Shown here in pieces: positions 1 through 9,099 of a stretch of DNA of 16,971 bases; the first letter of the stretch is position 1, and each line of letters begins with the position of its first letter. This stretch comes from CAZWCX01 sp964632945. Lineage in GTDB: Bacteria; Planctomycetota; MHYJ01; WSZJ01; CAZWCX01. The notes under the pieces were generated by a model. It searched no databases and was not told the origin of the DNA. It saw only the letters and a list, made by a program, of their open reading frames with translations. The position numbers and the translations under genes were made by a program. The stretch is taken from NCBI GenBank assembly GCA_964632945.1, contig CAZWCX010000142.1, forward strand, positions 1 to 16,971, given 5' to 3'.

Positions 1-1590
1 GGAGCCCCGTGCCGGCTGTGCGACTGGCCGATGCCAGACGCCGAAGGGGTTTGCCCGATGTGCGCAACCCCCGCTCCTGCGATTCGTCTTCCGACTGCGC
101 CCAACACCGCGAGAGGGGCGAATCTCGTCGGCTCACTGTTCGACGACCGATACCGGGTTCTCGATCTCCTTGGGGCGGGGGCATTCGGTACGGTCTATCG
201 CGCGAATCACCTGCTCTTGCGGCGCGACTTCGCGGTGAAGGTCCTCGACCCGAAGCTCACCACGGACGCCGGGGTTCGGGAACGATTTCTGCGTGAAGCG
301 CGCGTCCTGATGGGACTGATGCATCCCGGTATCGTCCCAGTTCGTGACGTGGGCCACGCCCAGGGCTCGCTCTACATGGTTCAAGACCTGTGCCCCGGGC
401 GGCCGCTGTCGGAGATCCTGCGCGATCGGAACCGGCTGCCCGGCCTCGTGGCGGTTCGCCTGACGTCGGTCATGCTCGATGCCCTCGAGTACGCCCACAG
501 CAAGGGGGTCGTGCATCGGGATCTCAAGCCAGCCAACCTCATGTGGGACCAGGAAAGCACCGACGGATCGGCCGTGCGCATCCTGGACTTCGGGCTCGCC
601 AAGGTACTGCACGGGGCGCTCGAACAATCCTCCCTCACACGCAGTGGGATCCTTGGAACTCCTCTATACATGAGTCCGGAGCAGGTGACCGGGGCCACAA
701 CGCTCGACGCGCGCACGGACTTGTGGTCCACCGGGGTGATGCTGTTTCGTGCCGTCACGGGGCGCCATCCCTTCGAGGGGGGGTCGATGATGGATTTGCT
801 TCCCCGGATCTTGACTCATCCGCCCCCAAGATTTCGGGATCTGGGGGTTGCGGACGATCCGCCCGGTCTCGAAGCGGTCGTCCGGGAGATGTTGGAAAAG
901 GACCCGCGCGCGCGCCCGGCGGGGGCGGCCGCCTTGCGCCAGCGCCTGGAACGGCTCCTGACCCGGCAGACCCCTGCGCCGGGCGGTCGCGGCATTGCAT
1001 CCTGGCTCGAGGTGGAGGCCTCCGAGCCGGACGCCGGTCGCCTACCGATCCTGCCGGCGGCGCCGGTCCGGGCTCCGCGGTCGGTTCCGCGCGCGCGGCC
1101 CGAGATGCGCCGGCCGTCCGAGCCGGTCCTGCGGACGGAGCCCGTGCAGCCGCGCGCGCTTCCCGGGGCAGTGAAAGAACCTGCCCACCCCGCCTGGTTC
1201 TGGGCCTTTGGGTGCCTCCTTTCCCTCGGAATCGCCGCCGCGCTCTCGTCCTGGCGGTCCAGTTCATGGATCAGCCTCGCGCAATTCGCACTGGCTCTCA
1301 CCATGATTCTGAACGCCGCGAGAAGTCGAGCGGTCATGGCGCAGAGTGCGGGTCGGGCCCTCGTCCGGGCGGGCAAGGTCCTGGTTCCACCCAGCGCGCT
1401 CGGACTGCTGCTGGAGCAGGGCGTTCGCCATCGCGGCTGGGAGGTCATGGACTCCGTGTTTTCCGCTGCGGACTGGGGGGCGCGCCTGGAGCCCTGGGTG
1501 CGAGCGTTGGAGGCGGTACTGGTCTTTCTGACGGCACAGACGATCCTGCTCGGGCTTTGGTGGATTGCCAAATGCCGGCGCGGGTTCTGA
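1..1590 (+). CDS. Ser/Thr protein kinase with N-terminal zinc ribbon and C-terminal membrane helices (5' end outside window)
   Basis: Hanks-type Ser/Thr kinase. Residues are numbered from the ATG at 31. Glycine loop LGAGAFGTVY (48-56), ATP lysine K70 in FAVKVL, catalytic loop HRDLKPANL with D164, DFG at 186-188, and GTPLYMSPEQ in the activation segment: all key residues are present. The frame is open to base 1. Codons before that ATG encode CRLC, which with CPMC (residues 8-11) forms a CxxC-x10-CxxC zinc ribbon. The real start therefore lies upstream of the window, and an ATG at 31 would cut the ribbon in half. After the kinase comes a Pro/Arg-rich linker (about 315-385). Then follow hydrophobic segments at about 388-408, 412-430 and 493-514, so the protein is probably membrane-bound with a cytoplasmic kinase. 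The gene converges on the Kelch gene with a 64-bp gap. The ligand or substrate is unknown. Confidence 0.93.
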   Translation, partial: GAPCRLCDWPMPDAEGVCPMCATPAPAIRLPTAPNTARGANLVGSLFDDRYRVLDLLGAGAFGTVYRANHLLLRRDFAVKVLDPKLTTDAGVRERFLREARVLMGLMHPGIVPVRDVGHAQGSLYMVQDLCPGRPLSEILRDRNRLPGLVAVRLTSVMLDALEYAHSKGVVHRDLKPANLMWDQESTDGSAVRILDFGLAKVLHGALEQSSLTRSGILGTPLYMSPEQVTGATTLDARTDLWSTGVMLFRAVTGRHPFEGGSMMDLLPRILTHPPPRFRDLGVADDPPGLEAVVREMLEKDPRARPAGAAALRQRLERLLTRQTPAPGGRGIASWLEVEASEPDAGRLPILPAAPVRAPRSVPRARPEMRRPSEPVLRTEPVQPRALPGAVKEPAHPAWFWAFGCLLSLGIAAALSSWRSSSWISLAQFALALTMILNAARSRAVMAQSAGRALVRAGKVLVPPSALGLLLEQGVRHRGWEVMDSVFSAADWGARLEPWVRALEAVLVFLTAQTILLGLWWIAKCRRGF

Positions 1591-1654
1591 ACCGACGGCG
1601 GCGATTCCTCCCGGCTGATCGTGTCCGGCCGTGTGGGAGCCCAGGGGTCAGAGG

Positions 1655-4600
1655 TCAGGGATCGGGGCGGAGCGGTTGGGAAGCGCCGCGACGCGCTCGT
1701 GCCCGTAACGTCAGCGCCGCTGCCAGCAACAGGCCCCCGAGCAGCACGGAAAGGCCGGAGAGGCCAGACAGACTCGCGACGAAGCACCCGCCTTTCTTCC
1801 GGCGCTTGCCGCCCGGTTCTCCCCCGCCGGCGACCGCGGACGCGACCGGGCCGGCATTCGGGTCCATCAGCCGCACCATGCGTCCGTCGCTGACGGTCCC
1901 GTTCGAGACGGCGAAAAGGAGGTAGTAGCCCTGCGGCCGATCCGGGTGATTCGTCTGCGGCGGGGCGACGATGCCGACCGTCGATCCGGCGGCCCAGCCG
2001 GCCGCGCCCTGGTTGAAGTACTGGTCGGACCCCATCAGAATGATCGTCGGCTGGTTCGACGAGGAGTTGTTCCAGCCGTAGGCGACCGGGCCCGTCGCGC
2101 TCGTGAACTGCGCTCCGGCCAGGTCGATCGCCGCGCCGAAGGGGACGTCCACCGGATATGCGCCCGAAGCGTTGACGGTCGCGACCACGGCCGAGGTTCC
2201 CGCGGTTTCCACCGTCCAGTCGTAAAGCGAACTCGTGGGCAGGACGCCCCCCGCGTTGGTTCCGCTCGAGAGCAGAACCTTGCCGGTCGGCAGGAGGGTG
2301 GCCGCGTGATCGACGCGCGCATCGGCCATCGGGGTGGTCGGGCGCCAGGCCTGCAGCGCCGGATCGTAGAGCTCGGCACCCGCCAGGGGCGCAGCGCCCG
2401 CCCCGCGCCCGCCGGCAACCACGACCAGCCCGATCGGCAGGAGCGTGGCGGTGTGCTCCGCTCTCGCCGTGCCCAGCGCCCCGGTGGCGGTCCAGGTGTC
2501 GGTGGTCGGCGAATAGACCTCGCACCCGCCCACCGGTCCGCCGCCGTTCTCGCCGCCCGTGACGAGCACCGATCCGTCCGGGAGTAGCGTGGCCTTGTGC
2601 TCGGTGCGCGCCGTCGCCAGGGCGCCCGCGGGCGACCAGGAGTCGGTCACGTAGTCGTACGTTTCGCAGGTCGAGGACGCCCCCGGGACGCTCCCGCCCG
2701 ATGCGAGCACTCGGCGATCCCCGAGCAGGGTCGCCGTCAGGTTCGCGCGCGGCGCGGCCATCGGAGCCGCCGGGACCCAGGTCGAAGTGAGCGGATCGAA
2801 CACCTCGCAGGAGGCGATCGGAACCCCGGGGAGCGCCCCCTCGCCCCCCGCGACCAGGATTTTCCCGTTCGGGAGCACGAGACCGCGGTGCTTGGCGCGC
2901 GCACCGGCCATCGCCGGGACGGCGGTCCAGGCGTCCGTCCCCGGGTCGTAGATCTCCGCGCTCGTCAAGGCGCCGGCCGCGCCTTCGCCTCCGCTGACCA
3001 AGACACGGCCGTCTTCCATCAGGATCGCCGCATGGTCCGCCCGCCCGGCCGACATGGCGGACGCCGCCGTCCAGGTCGCGGACGCGGCATCGTAGAGCAT
3101 CGCTGTCGGCAAGACCGCCGCTCCGTCCCGCCCGCCCGTCACCAGGACCTTGCCGTCCGGCAGGAGGACGTCCGCGTGTCCGCTCCGGCCCACCGCCACC
3201 GGGGTGAGCGCCTGCGTGGATAGCTCGGGGTCGTAGATCTCCGAGGTCGAGAGCGACCCGCCCGCGCCGCCGGTGGAGCCGCCGATGACGATGATGCGGG
3301 ACGACGGCAGAAGGACCGAGGTGTGCGATCCGCGGATGCCCGACATCGATGCCGTGGCGGCCCAGGTCCCGGCGGCAGGATCGTAGATTTCCGTGCTGCT
3401 CCGGAATCCGCCTACTCCCTCTCCTCCCGCGACGAGCACTTTTCCATTAGGAAGGAGATTGGCCGTATGCCCGTTTCGAGTGGTCGTCATGGAACCGGTC
3501 ACCGTCATCAGACCGGTGGCGGAATCGAAAACCTGACATGAGGAGAAGTGGGCCGCGCCGACTCCACCGGCGATCAAGACCTTCCCGTCCTGGAGACTCG
3601 TCGCGGTGTGAAGTCCCCGCGGAGTTGTGAGGGGTGGAGCGGCAGTCCATGTGTCCAGAATGGGGTTGTAGATCTCGCAAGTTGCGGTGTTCCCGGAGGC
3701 CGCGACGCTCCCCGTCGCCCCGCCGGTCACGAGTACTCGCCCATCGGGCAGCCGGGTTGCGGTGTGTGCGTATCGCCCCATGGCCATCGGTGCTGCCGCG
3801 CTCCAGGTTCCGGTCGCGGGGTCGTAGATCTCGCACGCAGCGATGTGATGGGCAACGTAGTCGTATCCACCGGCCAGCAGGATCTTCCCGTTCAGCAGCG
3901 TGGTGGCGGTGGCATAGAATCGCCCCGTCGCGATCGATCCCGTGGGCGACCAGGTTCCCGCGATGGGATCATAGAGTTCGCAGGTCAGCTTCTGGACCCC
4001 CGCGACCGAGCTGCCTTCCATTCCACCCGCGACCAGGACGAGGCCCGTGTCGAGAAACGCGGTGGTATGATCGCGACGCGGGGTTGCCAGCGACGCCGTG
4101 GCGGTCCAGGTCCCGCTTTGCACGTTGAAGATCTCGCACGAGCTGAGCGTCGATCCGGCGAGACCGTTGAACCCGCCGATCACCAGGACGCCCTCGGTGG
4201 GGAGCAGGGAGACCGCGTGCGAGTGTCTCGGCGAGCTCATCGATCCGCTCGCCACCCAGCCCGGATCCAGGAGGATGGGGCCCACGCCGGGAGGGATCTC
4301 CACCGTGAGTCCGCCGCGCTGCTCGTCCCAGGACCAGGCCGCGACGTGGCCGGTCCCGTCCGGCGTGGCGTAGACCACCTCTTTCAGTCGGAAGATCGTG
4401 CGCCCGGCCGGATCGACGGCCGCCAGCGACCCGTCCTTGGACTCGAGGCGGAGCGAATCGGACGCGACGAGCCAGGTCATGCTCCGCCACTCCGGAGCGC
4501 GGATGTCGAGCCACTCCTCGGCCTCGGAGGCCCCCCGCGTGACGTAGCTGTCCACCCCTGGCAACACGTTGGCATAGGAAGTGACGTCCCCCTCCTCGTG

Positions 4601-5119
4601 GGCCGCGATGTCCGCCGGCGCGCGAGCCGTCCCGTCCACGTGCTCCGCTTCGGTCAGCGTCATGCGCAAGGAGTGGCCGCGGCAGGTCAGGGTGAGCCCT
4701 TTGCGGTAGGTCGCGCCCGGACGGGCGTCCATCGAGGACAGCCACGCGGGGCCGCGTCCCGTCGGACGGGTCGGGGGCTGCCCCTGCCGCCGGCGCCGCA
4801 GCTCGAGGGGATGGAGGAGCAAAGGTTCGCCGGATTCGTCCTCGTCCAGGAGGGGGGGGTGCGCCACCGGCTCCGCTTCCGCGCCGCCGGAGTCCTGCCC
4901 GGACGCGGGCGAATCCGGGGTCGTCGGCGCGCGGCCCTCCGCATACGGGACAGCCGCGTCGGTGTCCGGACGTCGTGGGTCGCCCTCCGGCCGTTCCGCG
5001 TGCGTCCTTGCCGGGGGATTCGACGATGGGCGAATCACGGCGACCGCCACCACCAGGGACGCCGACGCCATCAGGACCGCGCATGCGCGACGCAACCATT
5101 CCCGCCCTTCCCATCGCAT
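1655..5119 (-). CDS. Large exported Kelch-repeat protein with galactose-oxidase-like C-terminal domain and Cys-TM-basic anchor
   Basis: 1154 aa, probably a surface binding or adhesion protein. Residues 8-30 are a basic then hydrophobic stretch that acts as signal peptide or anchor. A Pro/Asp/Glu-rich linker follows to about 100. Residues 130-290 resemble the beta domain often found before surface repeat arrays (YANVLPGVDSYV; PILLDPGW). Residues 291-965 hold 14 Kelch units of about 48 aa with the pattern R..H.AtLLpdGkVLVaGG...EiYDP.tgtW. Fourteen units would fit two seven-bladed propellers (inference). Residues 985-1086 resemble the galactose-oxidase C-terminal domain (VAPP....RPQGYYLLFAV), but I see no copper-binding His in the expected strand, so oxidase activity is unlikely. 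The end has KKGGC (Cys1112), a hydrophobic helix (about 1119-1138) and an Arg cluster, like the CTERM-type sorting tags. An AGGAG sits 9 nt before the ATG. The kinase 2 stop is 62 bp upstream, so the two are probably one operon. Confidence 0.92.
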   Translation of the reverse strand: MRWEGREWLRRACAVLMASASLVVAVAVIRPSSNPPARTHAERPEGDPRRPDTDAAVPYAEGRAPTTPDSPASGQDSGGAEAEPVAHPPLLDEDESGEPLLLHPLELRRRRQGQPPTRPTGRGPAWLSSMDARPGATYRKGLTLTCRGHSLRMTLTEAEHVDGTARAPADIAAHEEGDVTSYANVLPGVDSYVTRGASEAEEWLDIRAPEWRSMTWLVASDSLRLESKDGSLAAVDPAGRTIFRLKEVVYATPDGTGHVAAWSWDEQRGGLTVEIPPGVGPILLDPGWVASGSMSSPRHSHAVSLLPTEGVLVIGGFNGLAGSTLSSCEIFNVQSGTWTATASLATPRRDHTTAFLDTGLVLVAGGMEGSSVAGVQKLTCELYDPIAGTWSPTGSIATGRFYATATTLLNGKILLAGGYDYVAHHIAACEIYDPATGTWSAAAPMAMGRYAHTATRLPDGRVLVTGGATGSVAASGNTATCEIYNPILDTWTAAPPLTTPRGLHTATSLQDGKVLIAGGVGAAHFSSCQVFDSATGLMTVTGSMTTTRNGHTANLLPNGKVLVAGGEGVGGFRSSTEIYDPAAGTWAATASMSGIRGSHTSVLLPSSRIIVIGGSTGGAGGSLSTSEIYDPELSTQALTPVAVGRSGHADVLLPDGKVLVTGGRDGAAVLPTAMLYDAASATWTAASAMSAGRADHAAILMEDGRVLVSGGEGAAGALTSAEIYDPGTDAWTAVPAMAGARAKHRGLVLPNGKILVAGGEGALPGVPIASCEVFDPLTSTWVPAAPMAAPRANLTATLLGDRRVLASGGSVPGASSTCETYDYVTDSWSPAGALATARTEHKATLLPDGSVLVTGGENGGGPVGGCEVYSPTTDTWTATGALGTARAEHTATLLPIGLVVVAGGRGAGAAPLAGAELYDPALQAWRPTTPMADARVDHAATLLPTGKVLLSSGTNAGGVLPTSSLYDWTVETAGTSAVVATVNASGAYPVDVPFGAAIDLAGAQFTSATGPVAYGWNNSSSNQPTIILMGSDQYFNQGAAGWAAGSTVGIVAPPQTNHPDRPQGYYLLFAVSNGTVSDGRMVRLMDPNAGPVASAVAGGGEPGGKRRKKGGCFVASLSGLSGLSVLLGGLLLAAALTLRARARRGASQPLRPDP
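2225..4249 (-). repeat. DNA array encoding 14 Kelch units (about 145-bp period)
   Basis: The Kelch region repeats at the DNA level. On the + strand the element GTCGTAGATCTC, or close variants (antisense of the EIYDP strand), recurs near 2368, 2948, 3232, 3377, 3663 and 3818. Antisense blocks of the VLVAGG strand alternate with it. The units differ at many positions, so this is an old tandem amplification rather than recent slippage. It is coding and is not a CRISPR array. Confidence 0.85.
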
Positions 5120-5181
5120 CGGGTTGGACTCCTAACGCGAACTCGTTCTGCCTGCGACAACCTCTGGCTGCGGGGCCTGGC

Positions 5182-8100
5182 TCACTTGCCTTCCCCGCGA
5201 AGGTCCGACATCAGGGCTTGCCATGCCGGGTCCCCGCGCAAGACGGCGAGGTCCGGGTCGGACTCGTATTGCGCCGGGTCCCGCCACCCCTCGCGGGCCG
5301 CGGAGCGAAGCTGGCGGAACGCCAGGTCGCGGAACCAGGCCCGAGTCTCCCCGGCGGGCACGTCCGGGGGCGCGGCCCCGCCCGCAAGACCCGCCGACCG
5401 CAGGGCCGAAATGCAGGCGAGGTTGTAGTGGGCCAGACCCAGCCGGGGATTCCCATCGACGGCGTGGGTCAGGTCGGCGGCCGAGCGATCGTACCGGTCC
5501 TCGACGCTCCGGCCGCGATTCCGGAGTTCGTCGGCGAGCAGCAGGAGGGCCGTCCCGCGGTCGAGCCGTGCGGTCGGGTCCGCCGGGGTCCGCCGGATCG
5601 CCTCGTCGAACTCGGACACGGCGGCCAGGAACTCCGAGGACGGGTCGGCGCCGGCCATGGCGAGGTGCATCCCGCGATTCACCCGGAGCGTGCCCGCGAA
5701 CCGGTACGGCTCCGCGGACCCCGGCAGCGCATTCTTCGCGGCCTCGAATTCTCCTGCGGCCCGTTGGAAGAACGACCCGGCGTCGCGTCCGTGCGCCATG
5801 CCGGCCAGTCCTTCGCCCATGAGGGCGGCCCCGCGCCCGAGCAGGGCCTCGGCGCACCCGGGACGGCGTTCGAGGGCGCGCGAGTAGTTCCCCTGCGCCG
5901 CGGCATAGTCCGTGACCGCCTCGTCGGATCCTTCGGCGAACCGGGCATCCGCACGCTCCCGGCGCGCATCCCCCAGCCGGCAGTGCGCTTCCGCGGACGC
6001 GGGGTCCAGGCGCAGCGCTTCCTGTGCGTCGGAAGCCGCTCCGTCGAGGCGCTCGGCGGAGGGATTCGCGCGACTGCGGGCGTACTGGGCGTGGCGCAGC
6101 CGGATCATCGAGCGGCGGCGCCAGGCAGCCGCGGAGCGCGGATTCCGCCGGATCTCCTCTCCCGCGTCCGCCTCGGCCGCGGAGTAGGAGGCGTCCGCCT
6201 CTTCGCCTCGCGCGGCCCGCCCGAGTGCGTCGTTCAGGCGGGCCACCGCGCGATGCCCGAAGACGTCGGCGTCGTCCGGATCCAGCGCCAGGGCCCGGCC
6301 ATATTCCTCGACGGCCTTCGCCAGGTCTGCTCGCGCGTCCTCGCCGCGCTCGGACTTGTGCCGCGCCCAGTTCACCCGCAGGTCGGCCCGGCGCCGCAGG
6401 TCCGAGGCCCGCGGCTCGGATCCTCCCAGGGCGCGATCGTAGTCCGCGAGCGCCCCGCGATACGCCTCCGTGGGGTCGCTCCCCGCGGCGGCCAGGAGAA
6501 CGCCGCGGACCTGCTGGGCGTCGGCGCGACCGGACCAGCCGGCGGGCTCCGTCGGGTCCAGTTCGACCGTGCGCGCGAAGTCGGACTCCGCCTTCGCGAA
6601 CAGGTCCCCGGCGTCCAGGCCCAGGGCATGGCGCGAGACCGCGGAGACCAGCAGGAGCATCCCGCGCTCCAGGTGGAACGGCACATACCCCCGGTCGGCC
6701 TGGATGCCGCGGGCGTAGGCGGCGAGCGCCTTGGGCCAGTCGCCGGCGCGGAACTCGAGCCGGGCGAGCGCCTCGTGGGCTTCCTCCAGGGTCTCGTCCA
6801 GCCCGAGTGCCCGCTCGAGAGCGGCGCGGATCGCCGCGTCGTCCGCGGGCGCGGGTTCGACCCCGCCGACGTACAGGGCGGAAATCGCCTTCAAGCACTC
6901 CCGTTGCGCGGGGGAGAGGCCGGCCGGTCCCTCGGGCGCCGAAGTCCGAACGGCCCGGAGATCCGCGACGACCTGTTCGCGCAGGCGCAACGCGCGCTCG
7001 TCCCCTCCGGCCAGGAGTTCCTCGTCGGGCGCCGCCGCGGGGCGGATTCCGTTCGCCCCTGCCGCGATCCCCGGGCCTGCGCGCGCGATCCGTTCCCCTT
7101 CCTCCCGCAGCCAAGCGCGCCGAAGTTCGAGGATCCGCCCCCGATACTCCCGCCCCAGCAGCAGGGCCCGCTCGTACCGGCTCGGGGCGTGGTTCGGCGC
7201 CTTGCGCAGCGCCGCTTCCTGCTCCGCCCGGGCCTCGTCGAAGCGGAGCATGGCGCGGTAGGCGCGCCCGAGATGATAGTGCGGTTCCGGTCGCTCGGGC
7301 GCCTCCGCCCGGGTCTCCGCCGCCGCGCCCTCCACCTTCGCGAGGAACGGCGCGGCCGCGGCCATCCCCCCGCCGACCCGGCGCACCGCGAGGATCGACT
7401 GGAGATTGTCGTTCGCCACACGCTGGATCGCGGCCAGAAGCCGCGCGCGCGTGTCGCCCATTCGCACCGTCGCGATCCCCGCCGCCGACAGCCCGAGCGC
7501 GGAGCACAGGATCGCCGCGGAGAGCGCCTTCCGCCGGAGGATCCAGCGGAAGCCCCGCGCCAAGCGTCCGAGCGGACGGGCGACGATCGGTTCCCCCTCG
7601 AGAAATCGGCGCAGGTCCTCCGCCAGGTCGCGCGCCGAGGCGTACCGATCCTGCTGCCGGCGGGAGAGGCACTTCTCCACGATCGTCTCCAGGTCGCGCG
7701 GGAGATTCGGGGCGTGCGTGCGGATCCTCGGCGGCTCGGCGCTCAGTTTCGCAAGGACCACCTCCATTCCCGTCTGGCCGGAATAGGGCGGCCGCCCTGC
7801 GACCAGCTCGTAGAGCATCGCGCCCAGGCTGTAGACGTCGCTCGTCGCATCCACCTGGTCGTGACGACCCGACGCCTGCTCGGGCGACATGTAGGCCGGG
7901 GTCCCCATCACGGCGCCGTCCCGCGTGAGCCGCGGATGGCCGTCCTCTTCGACCAGCCGTGCCAGCCCGAAGTCGCTGATCTTCGGGCGATGGCGCGGTT
8001 CCGGAGCCCGCCCGGACGCGGCCCCGGCGTCGGCGGCGAGCGGCTCCAGGAGAATGTTCTCGGGCTTCAGATCCCGATGCACGATCCCCTGCGCGTGCGC

Positions 8101-8868
8101 ATGGTCGAGCGCAAGGGCGACGTCCCGCAGCAGCCCCAGGTTCTCCCGCAGCCGCCGCCGACGCTCCGGGGACGACCAATGCGCCGCCAGACTGCCACCG
8201 CGGACGAACTCCATCGTAATGTAGCGGACGCCGTCGATCTCGCCGACGTCGTGCACGCCGACGATACCGGGATGCGACAGCCGCGCCGCGGCCCGCGCCT
8301 CGCGCTGGAAGCGCTCCACCAGCTCCGCGTTCGCGAGGCTCCCACCCAGCAGGTGTTTGAGTGCGACCTCCCGCCCGAGTTGCGTGTCCCGGGCGCGGTA
8401 GACGACGCCCATCCCGCCGTGGCCGAGCTCCGGCCCCAGTTCGTACCGTCCGAAACGCCTCTCCTTGCGGCGCGCGGGTTCCGGCACGGAGGGACGGGTC
8501 GGATCCCGCTCGATGATGGGGACGTATGTGTCGGCGTCCCCCCGGAACTCCGGCACCGGCGGCAGATCGGCGCTCGCGCCGTCCCCGTGCGCGCCCGGGG
8601 CGCTCGCACGCGCCGAAACCGACCCTTCCTCCACTACCGGGATGCAGGTCTCCGCCGTCCCCCGCTCGTACAAGGCGGCCTCCTCATCGGGAACGCCGTA
8701 ACGGGTGGCGAGAATTTCGCCCAGGCTTCGACCGCGCAACGAATCGCACTCCGCCGCCGTCGCCGGATCGGCGCCCTCCCCGAGCGCGCGGGCGCCGCCT
8801 TCGCGGATGCGCAGGGCTTCGTCGAGCCAGCGAGGATCGACACCCAACCGACGCGGGGATTCGGACAT
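5182..8868 (-). CDS. Transmembrane Ser/Thr protein kinase with C-terminal TPR array
   Basis: 1228 aa. The N-terminal 140 residues are a linker with two similar motifs, ETCIPVVEE (73-81) and DTYVPIIER (113-121). The kinase domain spans about 141-425: LGHGGMGVVY loop (148-157), K171 in VALK, HRDLKPEN with D266, DFG at 299-301, and GTPAYMSPEQ. The catalytic set is complete. A hydrophobic helix at about 447-468 should place the rest outside the cytoplasm. Residues about 500-1190 are helical TPR-like units (for example PHYHLGRAYRAMLRFDEA, AYARGIQADRGYVPFHLERG, AEAHCRLGDARRER). It ends with WRDPAQYESDPDLAVLRGDPAWQ in pieces, a tail typical of planctomycete kinase-TPR proteins. The ATG is preceded by a weak TGAGG. 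It lies 231 bp after kinase 3 and 62 bp before the Kelch gene. It probably senses envelope state through TPR binding; no ligand can be named. Confidence 0.95.
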   Translation of the reverse strand: MSESPRRLGVDPRWLDEALRIREGGARALGEGADPATAAECDSLRGRSLGEILATRYGVPDEEAALYERGTAETCIPVVEEGSVSARASAPGAHGDGASADLPPVPEFRGDADTYVPIIERDPTRPSVPEPARRKERRFGRYELGPELGHGGMGVVYRARDTQLGREVALKHLLGGSLANAELVERFQREARAAARLSHPGIVGVHDVGEIDGVRYITMEFVRGGSLAAHWSSPERRRRLRENLGLLRDVALALDHAHAQGIVHRDLKPENILLEPLAADAGAASGRAPEPRHRPKISDFGLARLVEEDGHPRLTRDGAVMGTPAYMSPEQASGRHDQVDATSDVYSLGAMLYELVAGRPPYSGQTGMEVVLAKLSAEPPRIRTHAPNLPRDLETIVEKCLSRRQQDRYASARDLAEDLRRFLEGEPIVARPLGRLARGFRWILRRKALSAAILCSALGLSAAGIATVRMGDTRARLLAAIQRVANDNLQSILAVRRVGGGMAAAAPFLAKVEGAAAETRAEAPERPEPHYHLGRAYRAMLRFDEARAEQEAALRKAPNHAPSRYERALLLGREYRGRILELRRAWLREEGERIARAGPGIAAGANGIRPAAAPDEELLAGGDERALRLREQVVADLRAVRTSAPEGPAGLSPAQRECLKAISALYVGGVEPAPADDAAIRAALERALGLDETLEEAHEALARLEFRAGDWPKALAAYARGIQADRGYVPFHLERGMLLLVSAVSRHALGLDAGDLFAKAESDFARTVELDPTEPAGWSGRADAQQVRGVLLAAAGSDPTEAYRGALADYDRALGGSEPRASDLRRRADLRVNWARHKSERGEDARADLAKAVEEYGRALALDPDDADVFGHRAVARLNDALGRAARGEEADASYSAAEADAGEEIRRNPRSAAAWRRRSMIRLRHAQYARSRANPSAERLDGAASDAQEALRLDPASAEAHCRLGDARRERADARFAEGSDEAVTDYAAAQGNYSRALERRPGCAEALLGRGAALMGEGLAGMAHGRDAGSFFQRAAGEFEAAKNALPGSAEPYRFAGTLRVNRGMHLAMAGADPSSEFLAAVSEFDEAIRRTPADPTARLDRGTALLLLADELRNRGRSVEDRYDRSAADLTHAVDGNPRLGLAHYNLACISALRSAGLAGGAAPPDVPAGETRAWFRDLAFRQLRSAAREGWRDPAQYESDPDLAVLRGDPAWQALMSDLRGEGK

Positions 8869-9099
8869 CGAGCCTCAGGAGGAATCGGGGGAGAGAAGCA
8901 GAGCCCGGTGGGGCGAACCACTGGAATAAAAACGCGTCCCACCGCCACCGCGTTACTCGACGATCCTCAAAAGATTGAGCGGTAATATGTTGTGGCGCTC
9001 AGGCGATTGCATCGTGGCCGCGAACCCCGGTTCCTGCATCCGTGGGCCCGAAACGGCCCGAGCGCCGGCACTCGGTGGCGGAAGACCGACCCGGGTGGC
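8869..9099 (-). promoter_or_regulatory. Intergenic region with AT-rich patch and small palindrome upstream of kinase 2
   Basis: A 231-bp gap between the kinase 3 stop and the kinase 2 start. Two AT-rich patches stand out from the GC-rich background: 8935-8941 (aataaaa) and 8967-8991. The second contains the imperfect dyad CTCAA-AAGA-TTGAG at 8966-8979. This is where a minus-strand promoter or operator for kinase 2 and the Kelch gene would sit. I could not place a convincing -35/-10 pair, so the call rests on composition and position only. Confidence 0.3.

Noticed and set aside
2225..4249. Regular repeats suggesting a CRISPR or tandem non-coding array.
   Set aside because: The period of about 145 bp matches 48-residue Kelch units with variable sequence; there are no identical repeats and no cas genes.
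4975..8985. A 1336-codon open frame on the + strand across kinase 2.
   Set aside because: It is antisense to a complete kinase-TPR gene with every expected motif. Its product is Arg/Pro/Gly-rich with no domain pattern; long shadow frames are common at this GC content.
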